64,000 nucleotides of DNA. Origin: Lineus longissimus. Its lineage: Eukaryota > Nemertea > Pilidiophora > Heteronemertea > Lineidae. Below are positions 21,727 to 32,396 of the stretch, one piece after another. The notes under the pieces are model-generated. The model was not told the DNA's origin and did not search any database. It saw only the letters and a list, made by a program, of their open reading frames with translations. Made by a program: the position numbers and the translations under genes. Position 1 is the first letter of the stretch, and every line of letters begins with the position of its first letter. The DNA is taken from positions 15,318,501 to 15,382,500 of the forward strand of contig NC_088311.1 of assembly GCF_910592395.1 (NCBI RefSeq), given 5' to 3'.

Positions 21727-22765
21727 ATGTCGAGCAGTTGCCAAGCGAGTTCGTTACCTGATGAAGGATTAAAAAGGTTCATGGATGCCGACGATGATAG
21801 CTGGTTGCCAAGCTATAAGCGACATGAAAAGTCAAAATTCATTACATTGGAACGACTCACTAATGAAATACTGTCTTCGAAAAAGGGAACAATTTTGTGG
21901 TGTATTGAATCGAAATTATTGGGAGAGCACCCTCCCATTTGTTGTGTGTGCAGTAACGCAATGTCTCTCGTAAAGGCAAAATGTTCCGACGGGTGGGAAT
22001 GGTCATGCCAAAGGCGAATCAATAAGAAAAAACATCATAGAACTCAGTCTATCAGAAAAGGAAGCTGGTTTGAAAAGTCCAACCTAACAATTGCCGAAAT
22101 TTTACGTTTAACGTATGCCTTCGCCCACAATTGGCCACAAAGTAACATGGCTCACAAATTCGGCTTTGCTGATCACACAACTACGGAATTGGAGTAACTT
22201 TTTCCGGGAATTACTGACTGAGGTAACCATGAAGAACTGTTCTAAGATAGGGGGTGTAGGAGTAACCGTGGAGATAGATGAAAGTTTGTTTGGCCAAAGG
22301 AAATACCACCGAGGTCGCGTTGTAGAAGGACAGTGGGTGTTTGGGGGCGTAGAAAGGGGTAATAGAGGAAATATGTTCATGGTAAAAGTCGACAGACGAG
22401 ATGCTGCAACTCTGATCCCTATTATCCAGCACTGGATTCAACCTGGGACAACGATCATGAGTGACTGTTGGAGGGCATACATGTCACTCAATCAAAAGGA
22501 CTTTCATCATTTGACTGTAAATCACTCGGTCAACTTTGTGGACCCTGACAGTGGCGCTTGTACAAACACAATAGAAGGGTCATGGTTTCATGCTAAGAGA
22601 AGCTTACCGACATACGGCACCAGAAAGCATTTTTTGGAGTCTTATCTTGGTGCGCACATGTGGCGGGTAAAAGTAAAAACCAGGAACTGTGATCCGTTCA
22701 TCGAATTGTGTAAAGCTATTGGGCGGGAATACAGCTTTGGCACATGGGCTCTTCCGGCATTATAG
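21727..22765 (+). pseudogene. ISXO2/Merlin-like DDE transposase with one frameshift
   Basis: From ATG 21727 the first frame has a Cys-rich zinc-ribbon-like region (CCVCSNAM...WSCQRR) and a helical region like the helix-turn-helix of ISXO2 transposases. A frameshift near 22185 moves to a second frame with the catalytic core: Asp in VEIDESLFG (22277), Asp in MSDCWRAY (22463) and Glu in NTIEGSWFHAKR (22574). The DDE spacing and the FVDP...G...TNTIEG block fit IS1595/ISXO2 and eukaryotic Merlin elements. It is divergent from the DUF3987 gene, with 550-800 bp between their starts. Apart from the frameshift it looks complete, ending at 22765. Confidence 0.8.
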
Positions 22766-22879
22766 AGTAATTACAGATAAATGGTATCTAATTGGGGATG
22801 TTTGAGCTATCAATCTCCGCGTTAAAGTAATAGCTAGTAAACCCCCCCCCCCCCCCAATTTCGTGCTCTTAGTATAGGC

Positions 22880-23142
22880 CTAGTGGATGAGGTCAAGTCC
22901 CAGTGTTAGCTTGGTGTTACACAAAGAAAGTGTTGAAAATTTGAGACTCTTCTGCTGGTTATATACCGTACCATCTAACACCAGGACTAAATGTGAATTC
23001 ATAGTGTTAGGATGCTGCTCTATCACGCTATTGTGATACTAGTACTGGCCCCGTACCTCAACCCTAGCACCGAGTACATGATACAAGTTTCACACTAACA
23101 CCAAGCTTAACACTGAGACTTGACCTCACCCAATGTAGCCAA
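22880..23142. mobile_element. Foldback MITE of about 260 bp
   Basis: A left arm with GAGGTCAAGTCCCAGTGTTA (from about 22888) faces a right arm with TAACACTGAGACTTGACCTC (ending about 23129). Both arms include AGCTTGGTGTTA or its complement. Arms are about 40 bp with few mismatches. Target duplication is unclear. A homopolymer C run (22842-22856) lies just before it. Confidence 0.65.
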
Positions 23143-23381
23143 GTCGTTTTCATGGGACCACGTTCTATGGTACCAGGTGTGGTGGACAATGGTCCGTGTA
23201 GCCGAAATATTTAATTATGAAACATCATTTTGAAAATGCTATTGACTAAAGAAGTGAAAAATGTTAGAGATTTATCCTGTGTACTATAATATAATACATT
23301 ATGTATAACCAAATGCCTACATCTTTGAATAAATCAACATGATATATAGATTTAAATGTTAAACTAGTATTGGGCAATTCG

Positions 23382-23953
23382 CCTAACAGCAAATTGCAGA
23401 CCATATCCCTGGTGAAAGTATTTTGTCATGTTGAGAAATTAGGTTTGCACCAGGATATAACCAGATAACCTGAATAACCAGCTGAATCAGGTTGTGACAG
23501 TAGGTGCATCATAAATACTAGAATTAGCGATGGTTCTGGGACTGCAACAACTCAGCATATGGATGGTCAGAATCCAGCAGACAACAAGCAAATGTAATCT
23601 GAATCTCAACATCTTTCGTATCTTTTGATGAGTTTTCTGGTCGAGTGAGGGAAACCAGTTGGCCATCTGATATGGCTGGTGGGGATGAAAGCTTCCAATG
23701 TTGGGACGACCAATAATACATTGCGTCTCCACAGTATTTATATTATAATACCTCCCTCCATGCACACATGGTTCTGCTGCCAATTTTTTCTTCAAATGAT
23801 CTAGGTGTCAATCATGCACTTGTGGGTACTGGCACCACGTAGGTAACTTCTGATCTGATCTTAAGTGGCAGGTTTTTGGTGCTTTGTCCTGGTGCTCATT
23901 TTTAAGATGACAAAACACTATCACCAGGGATATGGTCTGCAATTGCTGTTAGG
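23382..23953. mobile_element. Foldback MITE of 572 bp
   Basis: Inverted arms of about 47 bp, left CCTAACAGCAAATTGCAGAC (23382 on) and right GTCTGCAATTGCTGTTAGG (ending 23953). Similarity continues through CCATATCCCTGGTGA to TTTTGTCAT with few mismatches. It has no coding capacity. Confidence 0.75.
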
Positions 23954-23984
23954 AAAGTCACAACCTGGGGACAAAAAATAAATG

Positions 23985-24240
23985 TGATTTAGACTTCGCA
24001 TTCCTTTGAAGTGTAGGTTGCAACATCCCAGGCCATTGATGCATGCATGGTCACAACATAGGGGCAACCGGGAATCATGGCAAGGATTTTTACAACCATT
24101 CTTTTGAGGTGTAGATTGTGATGTGAGGGAAGTGTCTTGATCTCTACATAAAATTCCTTCGACATGGTGCCACAAACCAGTCCAGTAGATATATACATGG
24201 TCATAGCATACGGCATCGAGACAACCAGTATGCAAGGTTA
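23985..24240. repeat. Weak diverged tandem repeat
   Basis: Two to three diverged copies of about 105 bp sharing CATTC(C/T)TTTGA(A/G)GTGTAG and ATGGTCA(C/T)A(A/G)CATA. The rest of 24240-25530 shows no gene or element I can support. Confidence 0.4.
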
Positions 24241-25532
24241 CGGCCAGGCCCAAGGGGTATGACCGATCAGCACTAAGAGTAAAAACGTAAAATGCAATAA
24301 TATCTTTTTAAACTAACTGCCACAGTAGGCCTTATTTATTCAGTCTTTTTGAAGTAAAAGTATTACAGTGAAAAGAACGAAATACGGCTGGAATATTATA
24401 CTGGTTTGTCTTCGGACGGCAAATTCAGCACTGCACCGATGTCAAGGTTAAGACGGTTATACGACTTTGCCTCATCAGCTCCTCGTGGTCAAGGCTCCTA
24501 TATCCGTGACTGATGCGGTCGCAGAACAGAACAGATGCTGATCATCCCCGTAACTGCGTCAGGCTGTAAAACAGAGCGAGGAAATATTTTAACTTCACCA
24601 GAAGTTTTATCATTCATTATTCAGACCAACAGACACTGATTACCTGCTAATAGTCTATGAATTTCATTGTCATAATTCAGAACAAACACTTATCACCTTT
24701 GCTGACAATATTTTCAGAAGGTGTGTACATTCGTGTGTCCATTTACACTGCACGTGTATACGTGCTTTACTGTACATTTCTACAGGAGTGAGCAGAATGT
24801 ACAGAAAAACGATCTCCAAAACTGTTGCTTTCAGCACTCGTGACACCTTAAGCGAGGTTTTAGCAATTATTTTCAGTGAAGGTATATCTCATGTGTAGAG
24901 TCTGGGTGATTTTCAGACATTCTTAGGTGTTTAAGGCGCACAGTTTGATGAAACTTGCCCGAATTCGTAATTTTTTTTGATGAATGTATATCCGCCATTG
25001 CGGGGATCTGGAAACTTTCAGATGACAAGTTTGCCTCAAAAGATGGACGTGCTCCCTATAATCACCCAAACTAACAGCGAATATATATTCTTAAGATCCT
25101 TTTCTTGACCTCTGATGAGTTAATTTTGTCTGATGCATGTTTCAACACAAATTTGAGGGCGATTACAATCACGAAAAAATCACACTCCCAGTCTAGAATG
25201 CGTAGACGAAATGTCTGTTGGCTCTTCCATGTAGCGGGTATCCTCCCACCTGTTCAGGTCGGGACAGATCAACGTTGAGCAACTTGCCTAATCGGTAAAA
25301 ACGCGGGAGGCAGTGCTATTACCGGAACGGTTCAGAACCGGCGATTTTCATCAAAAATCACCCGAAAACTAAAAAAGTAAGCAACGGCTGCAAAAATAAA
25401 GTACACGTTGTTCGTTAGCAGGTTATGAAACGTAACCTAACCAAATTTCAGGTCGTTCCGTGCGGCAGTTTCGGAGATACGTGTCGAAAACCACATCCCT
25501 CGGGTCCTGGCGATCGGCTCAGTAAAAACAAT

Positions 25533-25564
25533 AGACCATATCCACGGAGTTGTGGATATGGTCT
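25533..25564. repeat. 13-bp perfect hairpin
   Basis: AGACCATATCCAC and GTGGATATGGTCT separated by six bases, near the right end of the inserted block. Possible element terminus or structural signal. Confidence 0.6.
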
Positions 25565-25683
25565 AAAAAATAATGAGTGGCCATGATCATGAGTCATCCT
25601 GAGGTTCAGCACTGACGACCGAACGTGTGCGAGGGAAGGAGGATACGACTGACTCTTGGTGGATTTTGGAGGATGGCCCTGAG

Positions 25684-25850
25684 TGTACAATCGACGATCG
25701 ACCATCAACGCATACATGTACTATCAATGAAACGTTTGTTAACGATGACTCTCGATTTTCGAGGGTGTACAATCGACGATCGACCATCAACCCATACTAT
25801 CAATCAACCGTTTGTTAACGATCGACCCTCGACCCCGTTTCCTAGAAACG
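25684..25850. repeat. Right set of inverted TGATGGTCGA motifs, 82-bp tandem repeat
   Basis: Two tandem copies with period 82 bp, starting TGTACAATCGACGATCGACC at 25684 and 25766, each followed by ATCAAC(G/C)CATAC and GTTTGTTAACGAT. A third partial GATCGACCCTCGACC follows. GACGATCGACCATCAAC is the exact reverse complement of the motif at 17078-17094. The repeat abuts the point where Helentron coding resumes. Confidence 0.65.
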
Positions 25851-25855
25851 GAAAC

Positions 25856-28800
25856 CTGTCTGCTGCAGACACCCGATGGACTCCATTACTGAAAACACTT
25901 GGAAAACTGATTGACAAAGTGGACTACACAGATGAACAAATTGCTGGATTCAACTGGGAGACTAGAAGTAGACTGCTTAGTGCTGATCCTGTGACATGTG
26001 CTCGCTATTTTGATCACCGATTTCAGCAGTTTATGAAACTTGTTCTAAAAGGACCACACAATCCATTAGGTGTTATCACAGACAGTTTCTACAGAGTAGA
26101 ATTTCAGCAAAGGGGATCACCACATATTCATATGGCCTTATGGATAGAAAATGCGCCTACCTATGCTACAACATCAGAAGACGAAGTAGTAGAATTTATT
26201 GACAAAGTCATAAGTGTGTCTGCAGATGTTCCAGATAAGGATAAACAGTTCCTTGACCTTCAATACCATAAACATTCTAAAACATGCAGAAAGGGACGAT
26301 TAGCAGTCTGTAGATTTGGACTACCACTGCCACCGATGAAAGAAACAAGAATCTTAGAACCACTCGATCCTGACACTGACAAAGGACCATATTTGAAAAA
26401 ATATGAATTGTTGCAAAGTTTCCTGAAAGATATGGGTGACGGAAAACATATTACATGGACCTTCGAAGAATTTCTTGATCAGTTACACATGGATGAAGAT
26501 GAGTACATCAAAGTGATAAGATCATCTCTGAAATCGCCCAAAGTCTTCTTGAAGCGAGAGCCGTGTGAAATACGTATCAATCCGAACATGAAACATCTGT
26601 TAAGTGCATGGCAGGCTAATCATGACATTCAGTTCATTTTAGATGGGTATGCTGTTGCGGTCTATATCATTTCCTATACATGCAAGGGTCAAAAAGGAAT
26701 GAGTGCACTTCTTGATACAGCAGCCAAGGAAGCTAAAGCTGATAACATGGAATTGAAACAAGCAGTACGGCATATGGGAAATAAGTTCCTTAACGCTGTT
26801 GAAACAGGAGCACAAGAGGCAGCTTATTTGGTACTGCAAACACCAATCACCCGGACCTCCAGAGATGTTCTCTTCATTAATACAAACAAGCCAGAAGAAC
26901 GCCCATTCATCTTGAAAGACAAAGAAAAACTAAAGAAACTGTCTCCTGCTTCCACTGATGTGCAAACCCTTGGACTAATTTCGTGGTATGCCCGTAGACC
27001 ACAATGCCTCAAAAAACAATGCTTGGCTGATTACGCAGCATGTTTTACTATAAAGTATCCAAAGACAAATGATGAGGATGGTCAATTTGATGACAATATG
27101 GACGATGATCCATTGCCACAACAAGAAGATGACATCACACTGGTTCATTTGAAAGCAAATTCTGAAAATCCTCATTTTGAAATTGGTACTTGCTATGTGC
27201 TTAAGAGCGGAATGAAAATCACGAAGAGGAAAAATCCACGAGTGATACGATATGTTGGTTTCAGCAAAGAGAATGATCCTGAACAATACTATCGAGAACG
27301 TGTGATGCTCTATCACCCCTGGGATAAGAATGAAGACAACCTACTACCGAGTCAGTTTGGCAGTTTTCAACAATATTACAATCACCTACAACAAACGACA
27401 GATATTGAATCCCAGAGATTACAGTATGAAAGAAATGGTGAACAATTATTGGAAGCAATTGCCCAGGCACAAGAAGATGACATACTTGATATGGAACAAG
27501 ACGAAGTAGAAAACACTGTTCAATCAAGCGAATGTTTATTCTTTGATCCAGATCGGCCTGATTCACAAAGAAAATATGATCTTGCTGCTGATCTTGGACT
27601 TGCCAATCGACCTTCCCAGCAGGAAGTACAGTATGTCGGACCAAGATTGCCAAATGATGAGTACAAAGACCTATTCCGTTCCCTCAACGAGAAACAGCGT
27701 GAAATTTTCACTCACATAGTACAGTCAGTGAAAACAAGGCCTGATAAAAAACTCCATATATTTGTGACTGGAGGAGCAGGTGTTGGAAAGTCTCAGGTTG
27801 TACGAACACTATATCAATTCCTTCTCCGATACCTAAGCTCGACGGAAGGCCAGAATCCAGAAGACATCCGAATTCAAATCATTGCACCATCAGGCTTTGC
27901 AGCTTATATTGTTGGTGGTTCAACTGTTCATTCAGCATTTGCAATGGGATTCAAGCAAGACCTCACAAAATACAAACCTTTATCATCGGACAAACGCACA
28001 GCACTACAGGCAAAATGGAGACATCTGAAATTTCTTATCATTGATGAAATCTCAATGGTGGGTTGTCGAATGATCTTGTTTATCAACCTACGCCTTCAGG
28101 AAATAATGCAATCAGAGGCACCGTTTGGAGGGGTTAATGTCATAACAATTGGAGATATGTATCAACTACAACCTGTCTTTGATAAATATATTTTTGAAGA
28201 CCTTCCCTCACAATACGGAGCCCTTGCAACAAATCTATGGCAGACTCATTTCTATGTATATGAACTGAATCAAATCATGCGTCAACAAGATGACCTCACA
28301 TTTGCCAATGTACTGAACAGGCTTCGAACAGGACAACATACCAAGTCTGACATAGATTATCTTCTCACGAGAAAGGTTTCCCCAAGTGATCCCAACTACC
28401 CAAGTAGAGAACCTCACCTCTTCCCTCTAAGATATACAAGAGATGAGCACAACAAAACTGTATATGACAGCACATCATCTACTAAGGTCACAATAGAAGC
28501 ACAAGATGTTCTACTGACAAACTGTCCTGACCAAGTTAGAAACAAGATCCAAAACAGTCTGAAAACAGTTGCCCAATATGAATGTCAAGCTGGTCTTGAA
28601 AGGGTCCTAAATGTAGCTGTATCACTTATGTATTCAGTTTCTCTTAATCTGAATGTTGAAGATGGCCTAGTAAATGGAGCAACGTGCATTGTAAAAGATA
28701 TCCAACATCAAAAAGACTGCCACAACCCATCAATCATTTGGGTGGAGTTCGAGGAATCAAAAATTGGCCAACAACACAGAAACGCTCATCGAACATTTTA

Positions 28801-30628
28801 TACATCGACCACTGATAAAAGTTGGACTCCGATATTTGCTGTCAAAAGGTCATTTGGTTGGGGACAGTCAAATAACTATCATGTGATGAGGACTCAATTC
28901 CCATTGAAACCTAGCAATGCCAGAACAATACATTCCTCACAAGGAGGCACATTCAGGAAATTAGTGATAAATATGAAAAACTGCCCAAGTGCTATTTCAA
29001 AACATGCCCACTATGTTGCAATAAGTCGTGTTCGATCATTATCTGACCTCTACATTCTTGACCTAGCTGAAGACAGAATCTCTCAATCACCAGCTGTTGA
29101 ACAGTACATGTACACTATGAAAGCACAAAGATCTCTCAGGTTATGTTATACACCTGTGTATCAACAAAAGCAATTGAACCTAGTATTCCATGACAACCAA
29201 GGCAGCAGTAACAATTGGAAAAACCTCCAACTCGAGGAAACTGTCACGCAGGCTGCAATACTTGCCATTGCCAATCCATCACCATGTACAGAAAGAAAAC
29301 AACTGCCCAATTTCAAACGTCTACATCCTCAAACTGCTTCCAGTTCAAGTCCATTCCCGCTAAAATTAGTTGTGTTCTTAAGAAATGACATTGACGTTAT
29401 AAAAGAAATATACACTCGTGATGACCAATACGAAGCTATCACTCTTCACATTTGTCCCACATATCACCATGAAGGTTACTTTATCATCATAGTCCATGTA
29501 TACCAAAGGGAAAATATAAGCCTAGACCTACCCAGACTTTTCACCTCTATTAAACAGTCTTTACCAGATAACTGTGCAAACAAAAAATGTATACTTCTTG
29601 GTGCTTTCGATCAGTACCACACAGACAAAAACAGACACTATCATGATAATTCATCTCTGGAACAGCACATGGCCCAACAGTATCGCTGCCAACAGCTCAT
29701 CACAGTTAACACAGCTAAAGTAATGGTACCTGTATGTCCTGACCCTACACCAAAAAAAGGAAAACGCCTGTCAAAGACAAAGAACACAACTACTGAACCA
29801 AAAAAGCAAATGGTATCAAAAGATCTGAAATTGGATTTAGTATTTGCTTATGAAACAGTCATCAGAAATATAGCTTATGCTCATGCCATTCAAAACTGGT
29901 GGTCTAATCATAAATTCTTGCATGTTGGTCTGACGTATCAGCCAAGATTGATAAAGATAGTATTCAACAATGCTAGATCAGTCAATGAAATCTTTAGAAA
30001 TTTTCAAGCTGATCCAAATGTCATTGCAGCCTCCATTGTTGCATTTGCAGAATCACGATTAAACCAGTCAAATTCTGACACTAGTCTCTCGCTGTCTAAT
30101 TTCCAGCATATTCGGCATGACCAACCCCAGGTCCAAGGCAACAATCGACCTCCACATGGTTTGATATGTTATGTAAAGGAAGAATTCAGAATTCTAGAAA
30201 AGACATTTTTCAGAAACCGCAACTTTGAAGCAATATATACATGTATCCACTCCCGAAATTCACCCGAAATATTCCACATATTAATTGTTTATGCATCACC
30301 CCAATGTTCATTTCAACATGTCACTGATAATCTCTCCACCTGCCTCCGATCATACCAGCCAACTGAAACATATGTCATTCTTGGTGACTTCAACATGAAT
30401 TCAATAGTGGGAGGTGAAAATTTCAATGCTAAACTTGAAAAATTCTTTCTTCAGGAATATAACATGAAGCAAACAGTCACTGAAGAAACAACTGATTACC
30501 ACACCAAATTAGACCTTGTATTTACAAATGCACATCATGTGCACCATACAGGGATCATTGACAATTGCTGGTCTGACCATAAAATGATATATACAGCTTT
30601 ACCAATGTCAGAATCACTGACTCCATAG
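25856..30628 (+). CDS. Helentron Rep-Pif1 helicase-endonuclease polyprotein
   Basis: Open without interruption to TAG 30626; the same frame is open upstream to 25625, but that part is repeat-derived. It starts inside the Rep region (SAADTRWTPLL). The HUH motif is RGSPHIHMALW (His codons 26123 and 26129), with a likely catalytic tyrosine in EAAYLVLQ (26824). The Pif1-type helicase has Walker A GGAGVGKS (about 27773), Walker B IIDEISM (about 28040) and late motifs TIHSSQGGT and YVAISRVRS. Two endonuclease/exonuclease/phosphatase (EEP) domains follow: one degenerate (29340-29935) and one with canonical GDFNMNS (30384) and WSDHKM (30569). The protein would nick, unwind and paste element DNA in rolling-circle transposition. 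An EEP domain marks it as Helentron (Helitron2) type. It lacks its N-terminus, which is at 8981-12190. Confidence 0.9.
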   Translation: MSAADTRWTPLLKTLGKLIDKVDYTDEQIAGFNWETRSRLLSADPVTCARYFDHRFQQFMKLVLKGPHNPLGVITDSFYRVEFQQRGSPHIHMALWIENAPTYATTSEDEVVEFIDKVISVSADVPDKDKQFLDLQYHKHSKTCRKGRLAVCRFGLPLPPMKETRILEPLDPDTDKGPYLKKYELLQSFLKDMGDGKHITWTFEEFLDQLHMDEDEYIKVIRSSLKSPKVFLKREPCEIRINPNMKHLLSAWQANHDIQFILDGYAVAVYIISYTCKGQKGMSALLDTAAKEAKADNMELKQAVRHMGNKFLNAVETGAQEAAYLVLQTPITRTSRDVLFINTNKPEERPFILKDKEKLKKLSPASTDVQTLGLISWYARRPQCLKKQCLADYAACFTIKYPKTNDEDGQFDDNMDDDPLPQQEDDITLVHLKANSENPHFEIGTCYVLKSGMKITKRKNPRVIRYVGFSKENDPEQYYRERVMLYHPWDKNEDNLLPSQFGSFQQYYNHLQQTTDIESQRLQYERNGEQLLEAIAQAQEDDILDMEQDEVENTVQSSECLFFDPDRPDSQRKYDLAADLGLANRPSQQEVQYVGPRLPNDEYKDLFRSLNEKQREIFTHIVQSVKTRPDKKLHIFVTGGAGVGKSQVVRTLYQFLLRYLSSTEGQNPEDIRIQIIAPSGFAAYIVGGSTVHSAFAMGFKQDLTKYKPLSSDKRTALQAKWRHLKFLIIDEISMVGCRMILFINLRLQEIMQSEAPFGGVNVITIGDMYQLQPVFDKYIFEDLPSQYGALATNLWQTHFYVYELNQIMRQQDDLTFANVLNRLRTGQHTKSDIDYLLTRKVSPSDPNYPSREPHLFPLRYTRDEHNKTVYDSTSSTKVTIEAQDVLLTNCPDQVRNKIQNSLKTVAQYECQAGLERVLNVAVSLMYSVSLNLNVEDGLVNGATCIVKDIQHQKDCHNPSIIWVEFEESKIGQQHRNAHRTFYTSTTDKSWTPIFAVKRSFGWGQSNNYHVMRTQFPLKPSNARTIHSSQGGTFRKLVINMKNCPSAISKHAHYVAISRVRSLSDLYILDLAEDRISQSPAVEQYMYTMKAQRSLRLCYTPVYQQKQLNLVFHDNQGSSNNWKNLQLEETVTQAAILAIANPSPCTERKQLPNFKRLHPQTASSSSPFPLKLVVFLRNDIDVIKEIYTRDDQYEAITLHICPTYHHEGYFIIIVHVYQRENISLDLPRLFTSIKQSLPDNCANKKCILLGAFDQYHTDKNRHYHDNSSLEQHMAQQYRCQQLITVNTAKVMVPVCPDPTPKKGKRLSKTKNTTTEPKKQMVSKDLKLDLVFAYETVIRNIAYAHAIQNWWSNHKFLHVGLTYQPRLIKIVFNNARSVNEIFRNFQADPNVIAASIVAFAESRLNQSNSDTSLSLSNFQHIRHDQPQVQGNNRPPHGLICYVKEEFRILEKTFFRNRNFEAIYTCIHSRNSPEIFHILIVYASPQCSFQHVTDNLSTCLRSYQPTETYVILGDFNMNSIVGGENFNAKLEKFFLQEYNMKQTVTEETTDYHTKLDLVFTNAHHVHHTGIIDNCWSDHKMIYTALPMSESLTP
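29340..29935 (+). other. Degenerate first EEP domain
   Basis: Aligns with the following EEP domain but has LLGAFDQ where the second has LGDFNMN, and WWSNHKF where the second has CWSDHKM. It also carries a Lys-rich insert of about 35 residues (KKGKRLSKTKN). The DLVFAYE/DLVFTNA blocks match. Loss of the key Asp residues predicts no nuclease activity. Confidence 0.75.
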
Positions 30629-30653
30629 CCTCCCCTTTGACACAGGTGAGCAC

Positions 30654-32396
30654 ATGGTCCCTGGACCATTTCATTTACGCTTGGCTTCTATTGGTAAACC
30701 CGTTGATACTGAGACAATCATTGCTAAACGAGGAAGTGTATATGCTATGGTGCGACAGCTCAATCAAGATCAACGACGTATTTTTGATGACGTAATTGAA
30801 AGATTTTCTAACATACAAGATGAAAATCCAAATGATTCCCCAGTTCCATTTCACCTGTACATATTTGGAAAAGCTGGAACCGGAAAAACATTTCTTATGA
30901 AAACACTTATTGAGGCAACAAAACTGATCCTTATGAAATCGGGTGATGATCTCAGTAAACCTTCTGTCCTTGTCCTATCACCTACAGCATCTGCTGCCAG
31001 ACTTATTAATGGTCAAACTATTGAAAGTGTGCTGGGAATATACAAAAGTGATGACTATGAGGCATACCAAAAATGTTCAAAGAAAAGTACATTGGCACAC
31101 GAATATGAACAACTTCAAGCTATATTTATTGATGAAATATCTATGGTTGGTGCTAATAAATTGCTCACAATACACAACAAATGTGAAGAGATACTAAGTA
31201 AAAGACAGAAACCTTTTTCTGCATTGACTGTAATTCGTACTGGAGACTTATTACAGCTAAGTCCAGTAAAAGATCCATTGATATTTGCCAACGCATCTAA
31301 AAAGGGACGAGCTGATGCTACTGCTCCTAACAGATGGAAACTACACTTCAAAATGTATGAATTTAACTCAAAAAATGCGTTCCTTGGAAGATCCAGACTC
31401 CTCTACCATGTGTGATCACATTTGAACTAATTCATTAAACAACGATGACAAGACAACATTGAAAAATCGAGTTTTACGAAATCTGAAAGATGATGTTCTA
31501 GAATGCCCAAATGAACATTCAAACGAAGCATACAAAAATGGTAACTTGGCTATCATTGTCACTGACAATAAGAAACGACAACAAATCAATTTTCAAATGC
31601 TACATTCTCTCATAGAAGGTGATGCTACTCGATTTGAGGCACTTGATGTACCTGCAAATGTTGCTAAGAATAATTACAACAAAGCTGCTGTGTATGACCT
31701 TCCTTACACTCAAACTGGTTCATTACCTACCATCCTGGACTTAAAAATCAATGCTCCCGTCATGGTTACTATGAATCTTGACAAACCAGATGGAATAACC
31801 AATGGCGTTCGTGGATACGTAGCAGATATTGATATTGAAACCTGCAAAAAAACTATAACTAAAGCAGACAATACAAAAGAAACTATCACCATTCAGATTC
31901 CAACTGTCTGGGTCAAATTTCCTGATGGAATTGGAACAAGGTCTGCTGCAAAGGCAAAAGGTCAAAACCAAAGAAACGCTGCAGTTCCTTCAAGCAATGT
32001 ACATCTAAGTTCAAGCTGCGTGATGGAAACTCTGTTACTATAAACCGTAAACAATCCCCCCTAGTATTAGCCTATGCTTTCACATCACACAAATGTCAAG
32101 GCCAGATGCTTAACAAAGTTATCATCGACTTCCGGGATGTGAAAAGAATTCCAACTGCTTCTTTCTATGTTGCCATCACACGAGTAAAAAAACTTGCCAA
32201 TGTCTACTTGAAATCCTTCCATTGCAACATGATTACGAAAAGTAAGGTCGTTGAAGACGAACTAATAAGATTGCGTGAACATGCTCCATACATTTTTTAC
32301 AAAGCTCCTCTCTATCATGATATTTTCCAATTTCCAAACAAAACTCAAAAAAATGACCTTAAAATTGTCTATCTCAATATCAATGGCATGTTGTAA
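30654..32396 (+). pseudogene. Second Pif1-type helicase, decayed
   Basis: Starts near LNQDQRRIFDDVIERF with Walker A FGKAGTGKTFL (about 30870) and Walker B FIDEISMVG (about 31125). Next is TGDLLQLSPV, then a frameshift and TGA near 31365-31430, then a further helicase part (NGVRGYVADIDI). A second frameshift near 32005 moves to a frame that keeps YAFTSHKCQGQ and FYVAITRVKKL. The sequence differs strongly from the helicase at 27.7-29.1 kb, so it is not a recent copy. No Rep domain precedes it. It leads into an EEP remnant at 32340. Confidence 0.8.

Larger units (their letters stand above)
12191..25855. other. 13.7-kb block inserted in the Helentron reading frame
   Basis: The protein left at 12190 and the one resumed at 25856 are consecutive parts of one Helentron polyprotein, with roughly two dozen residues missing between them. 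The block holds an AACAAGAGGCCC repeat end, a transposase-like pseudogene, the DUF3987 gene, the ISXO2-like gene and several MITEs. I see no target duplication at the edges, so more than one event or a rearrangement is likely. Confidence 0.7.

Noticed and set aside
25625-25855. N-terminal 77 residues of the Rep-helicase frame
   Set aside because: They are encoded by the 82-bp tandem repeat and do not resemble Rep; true similarity starts near 25856.
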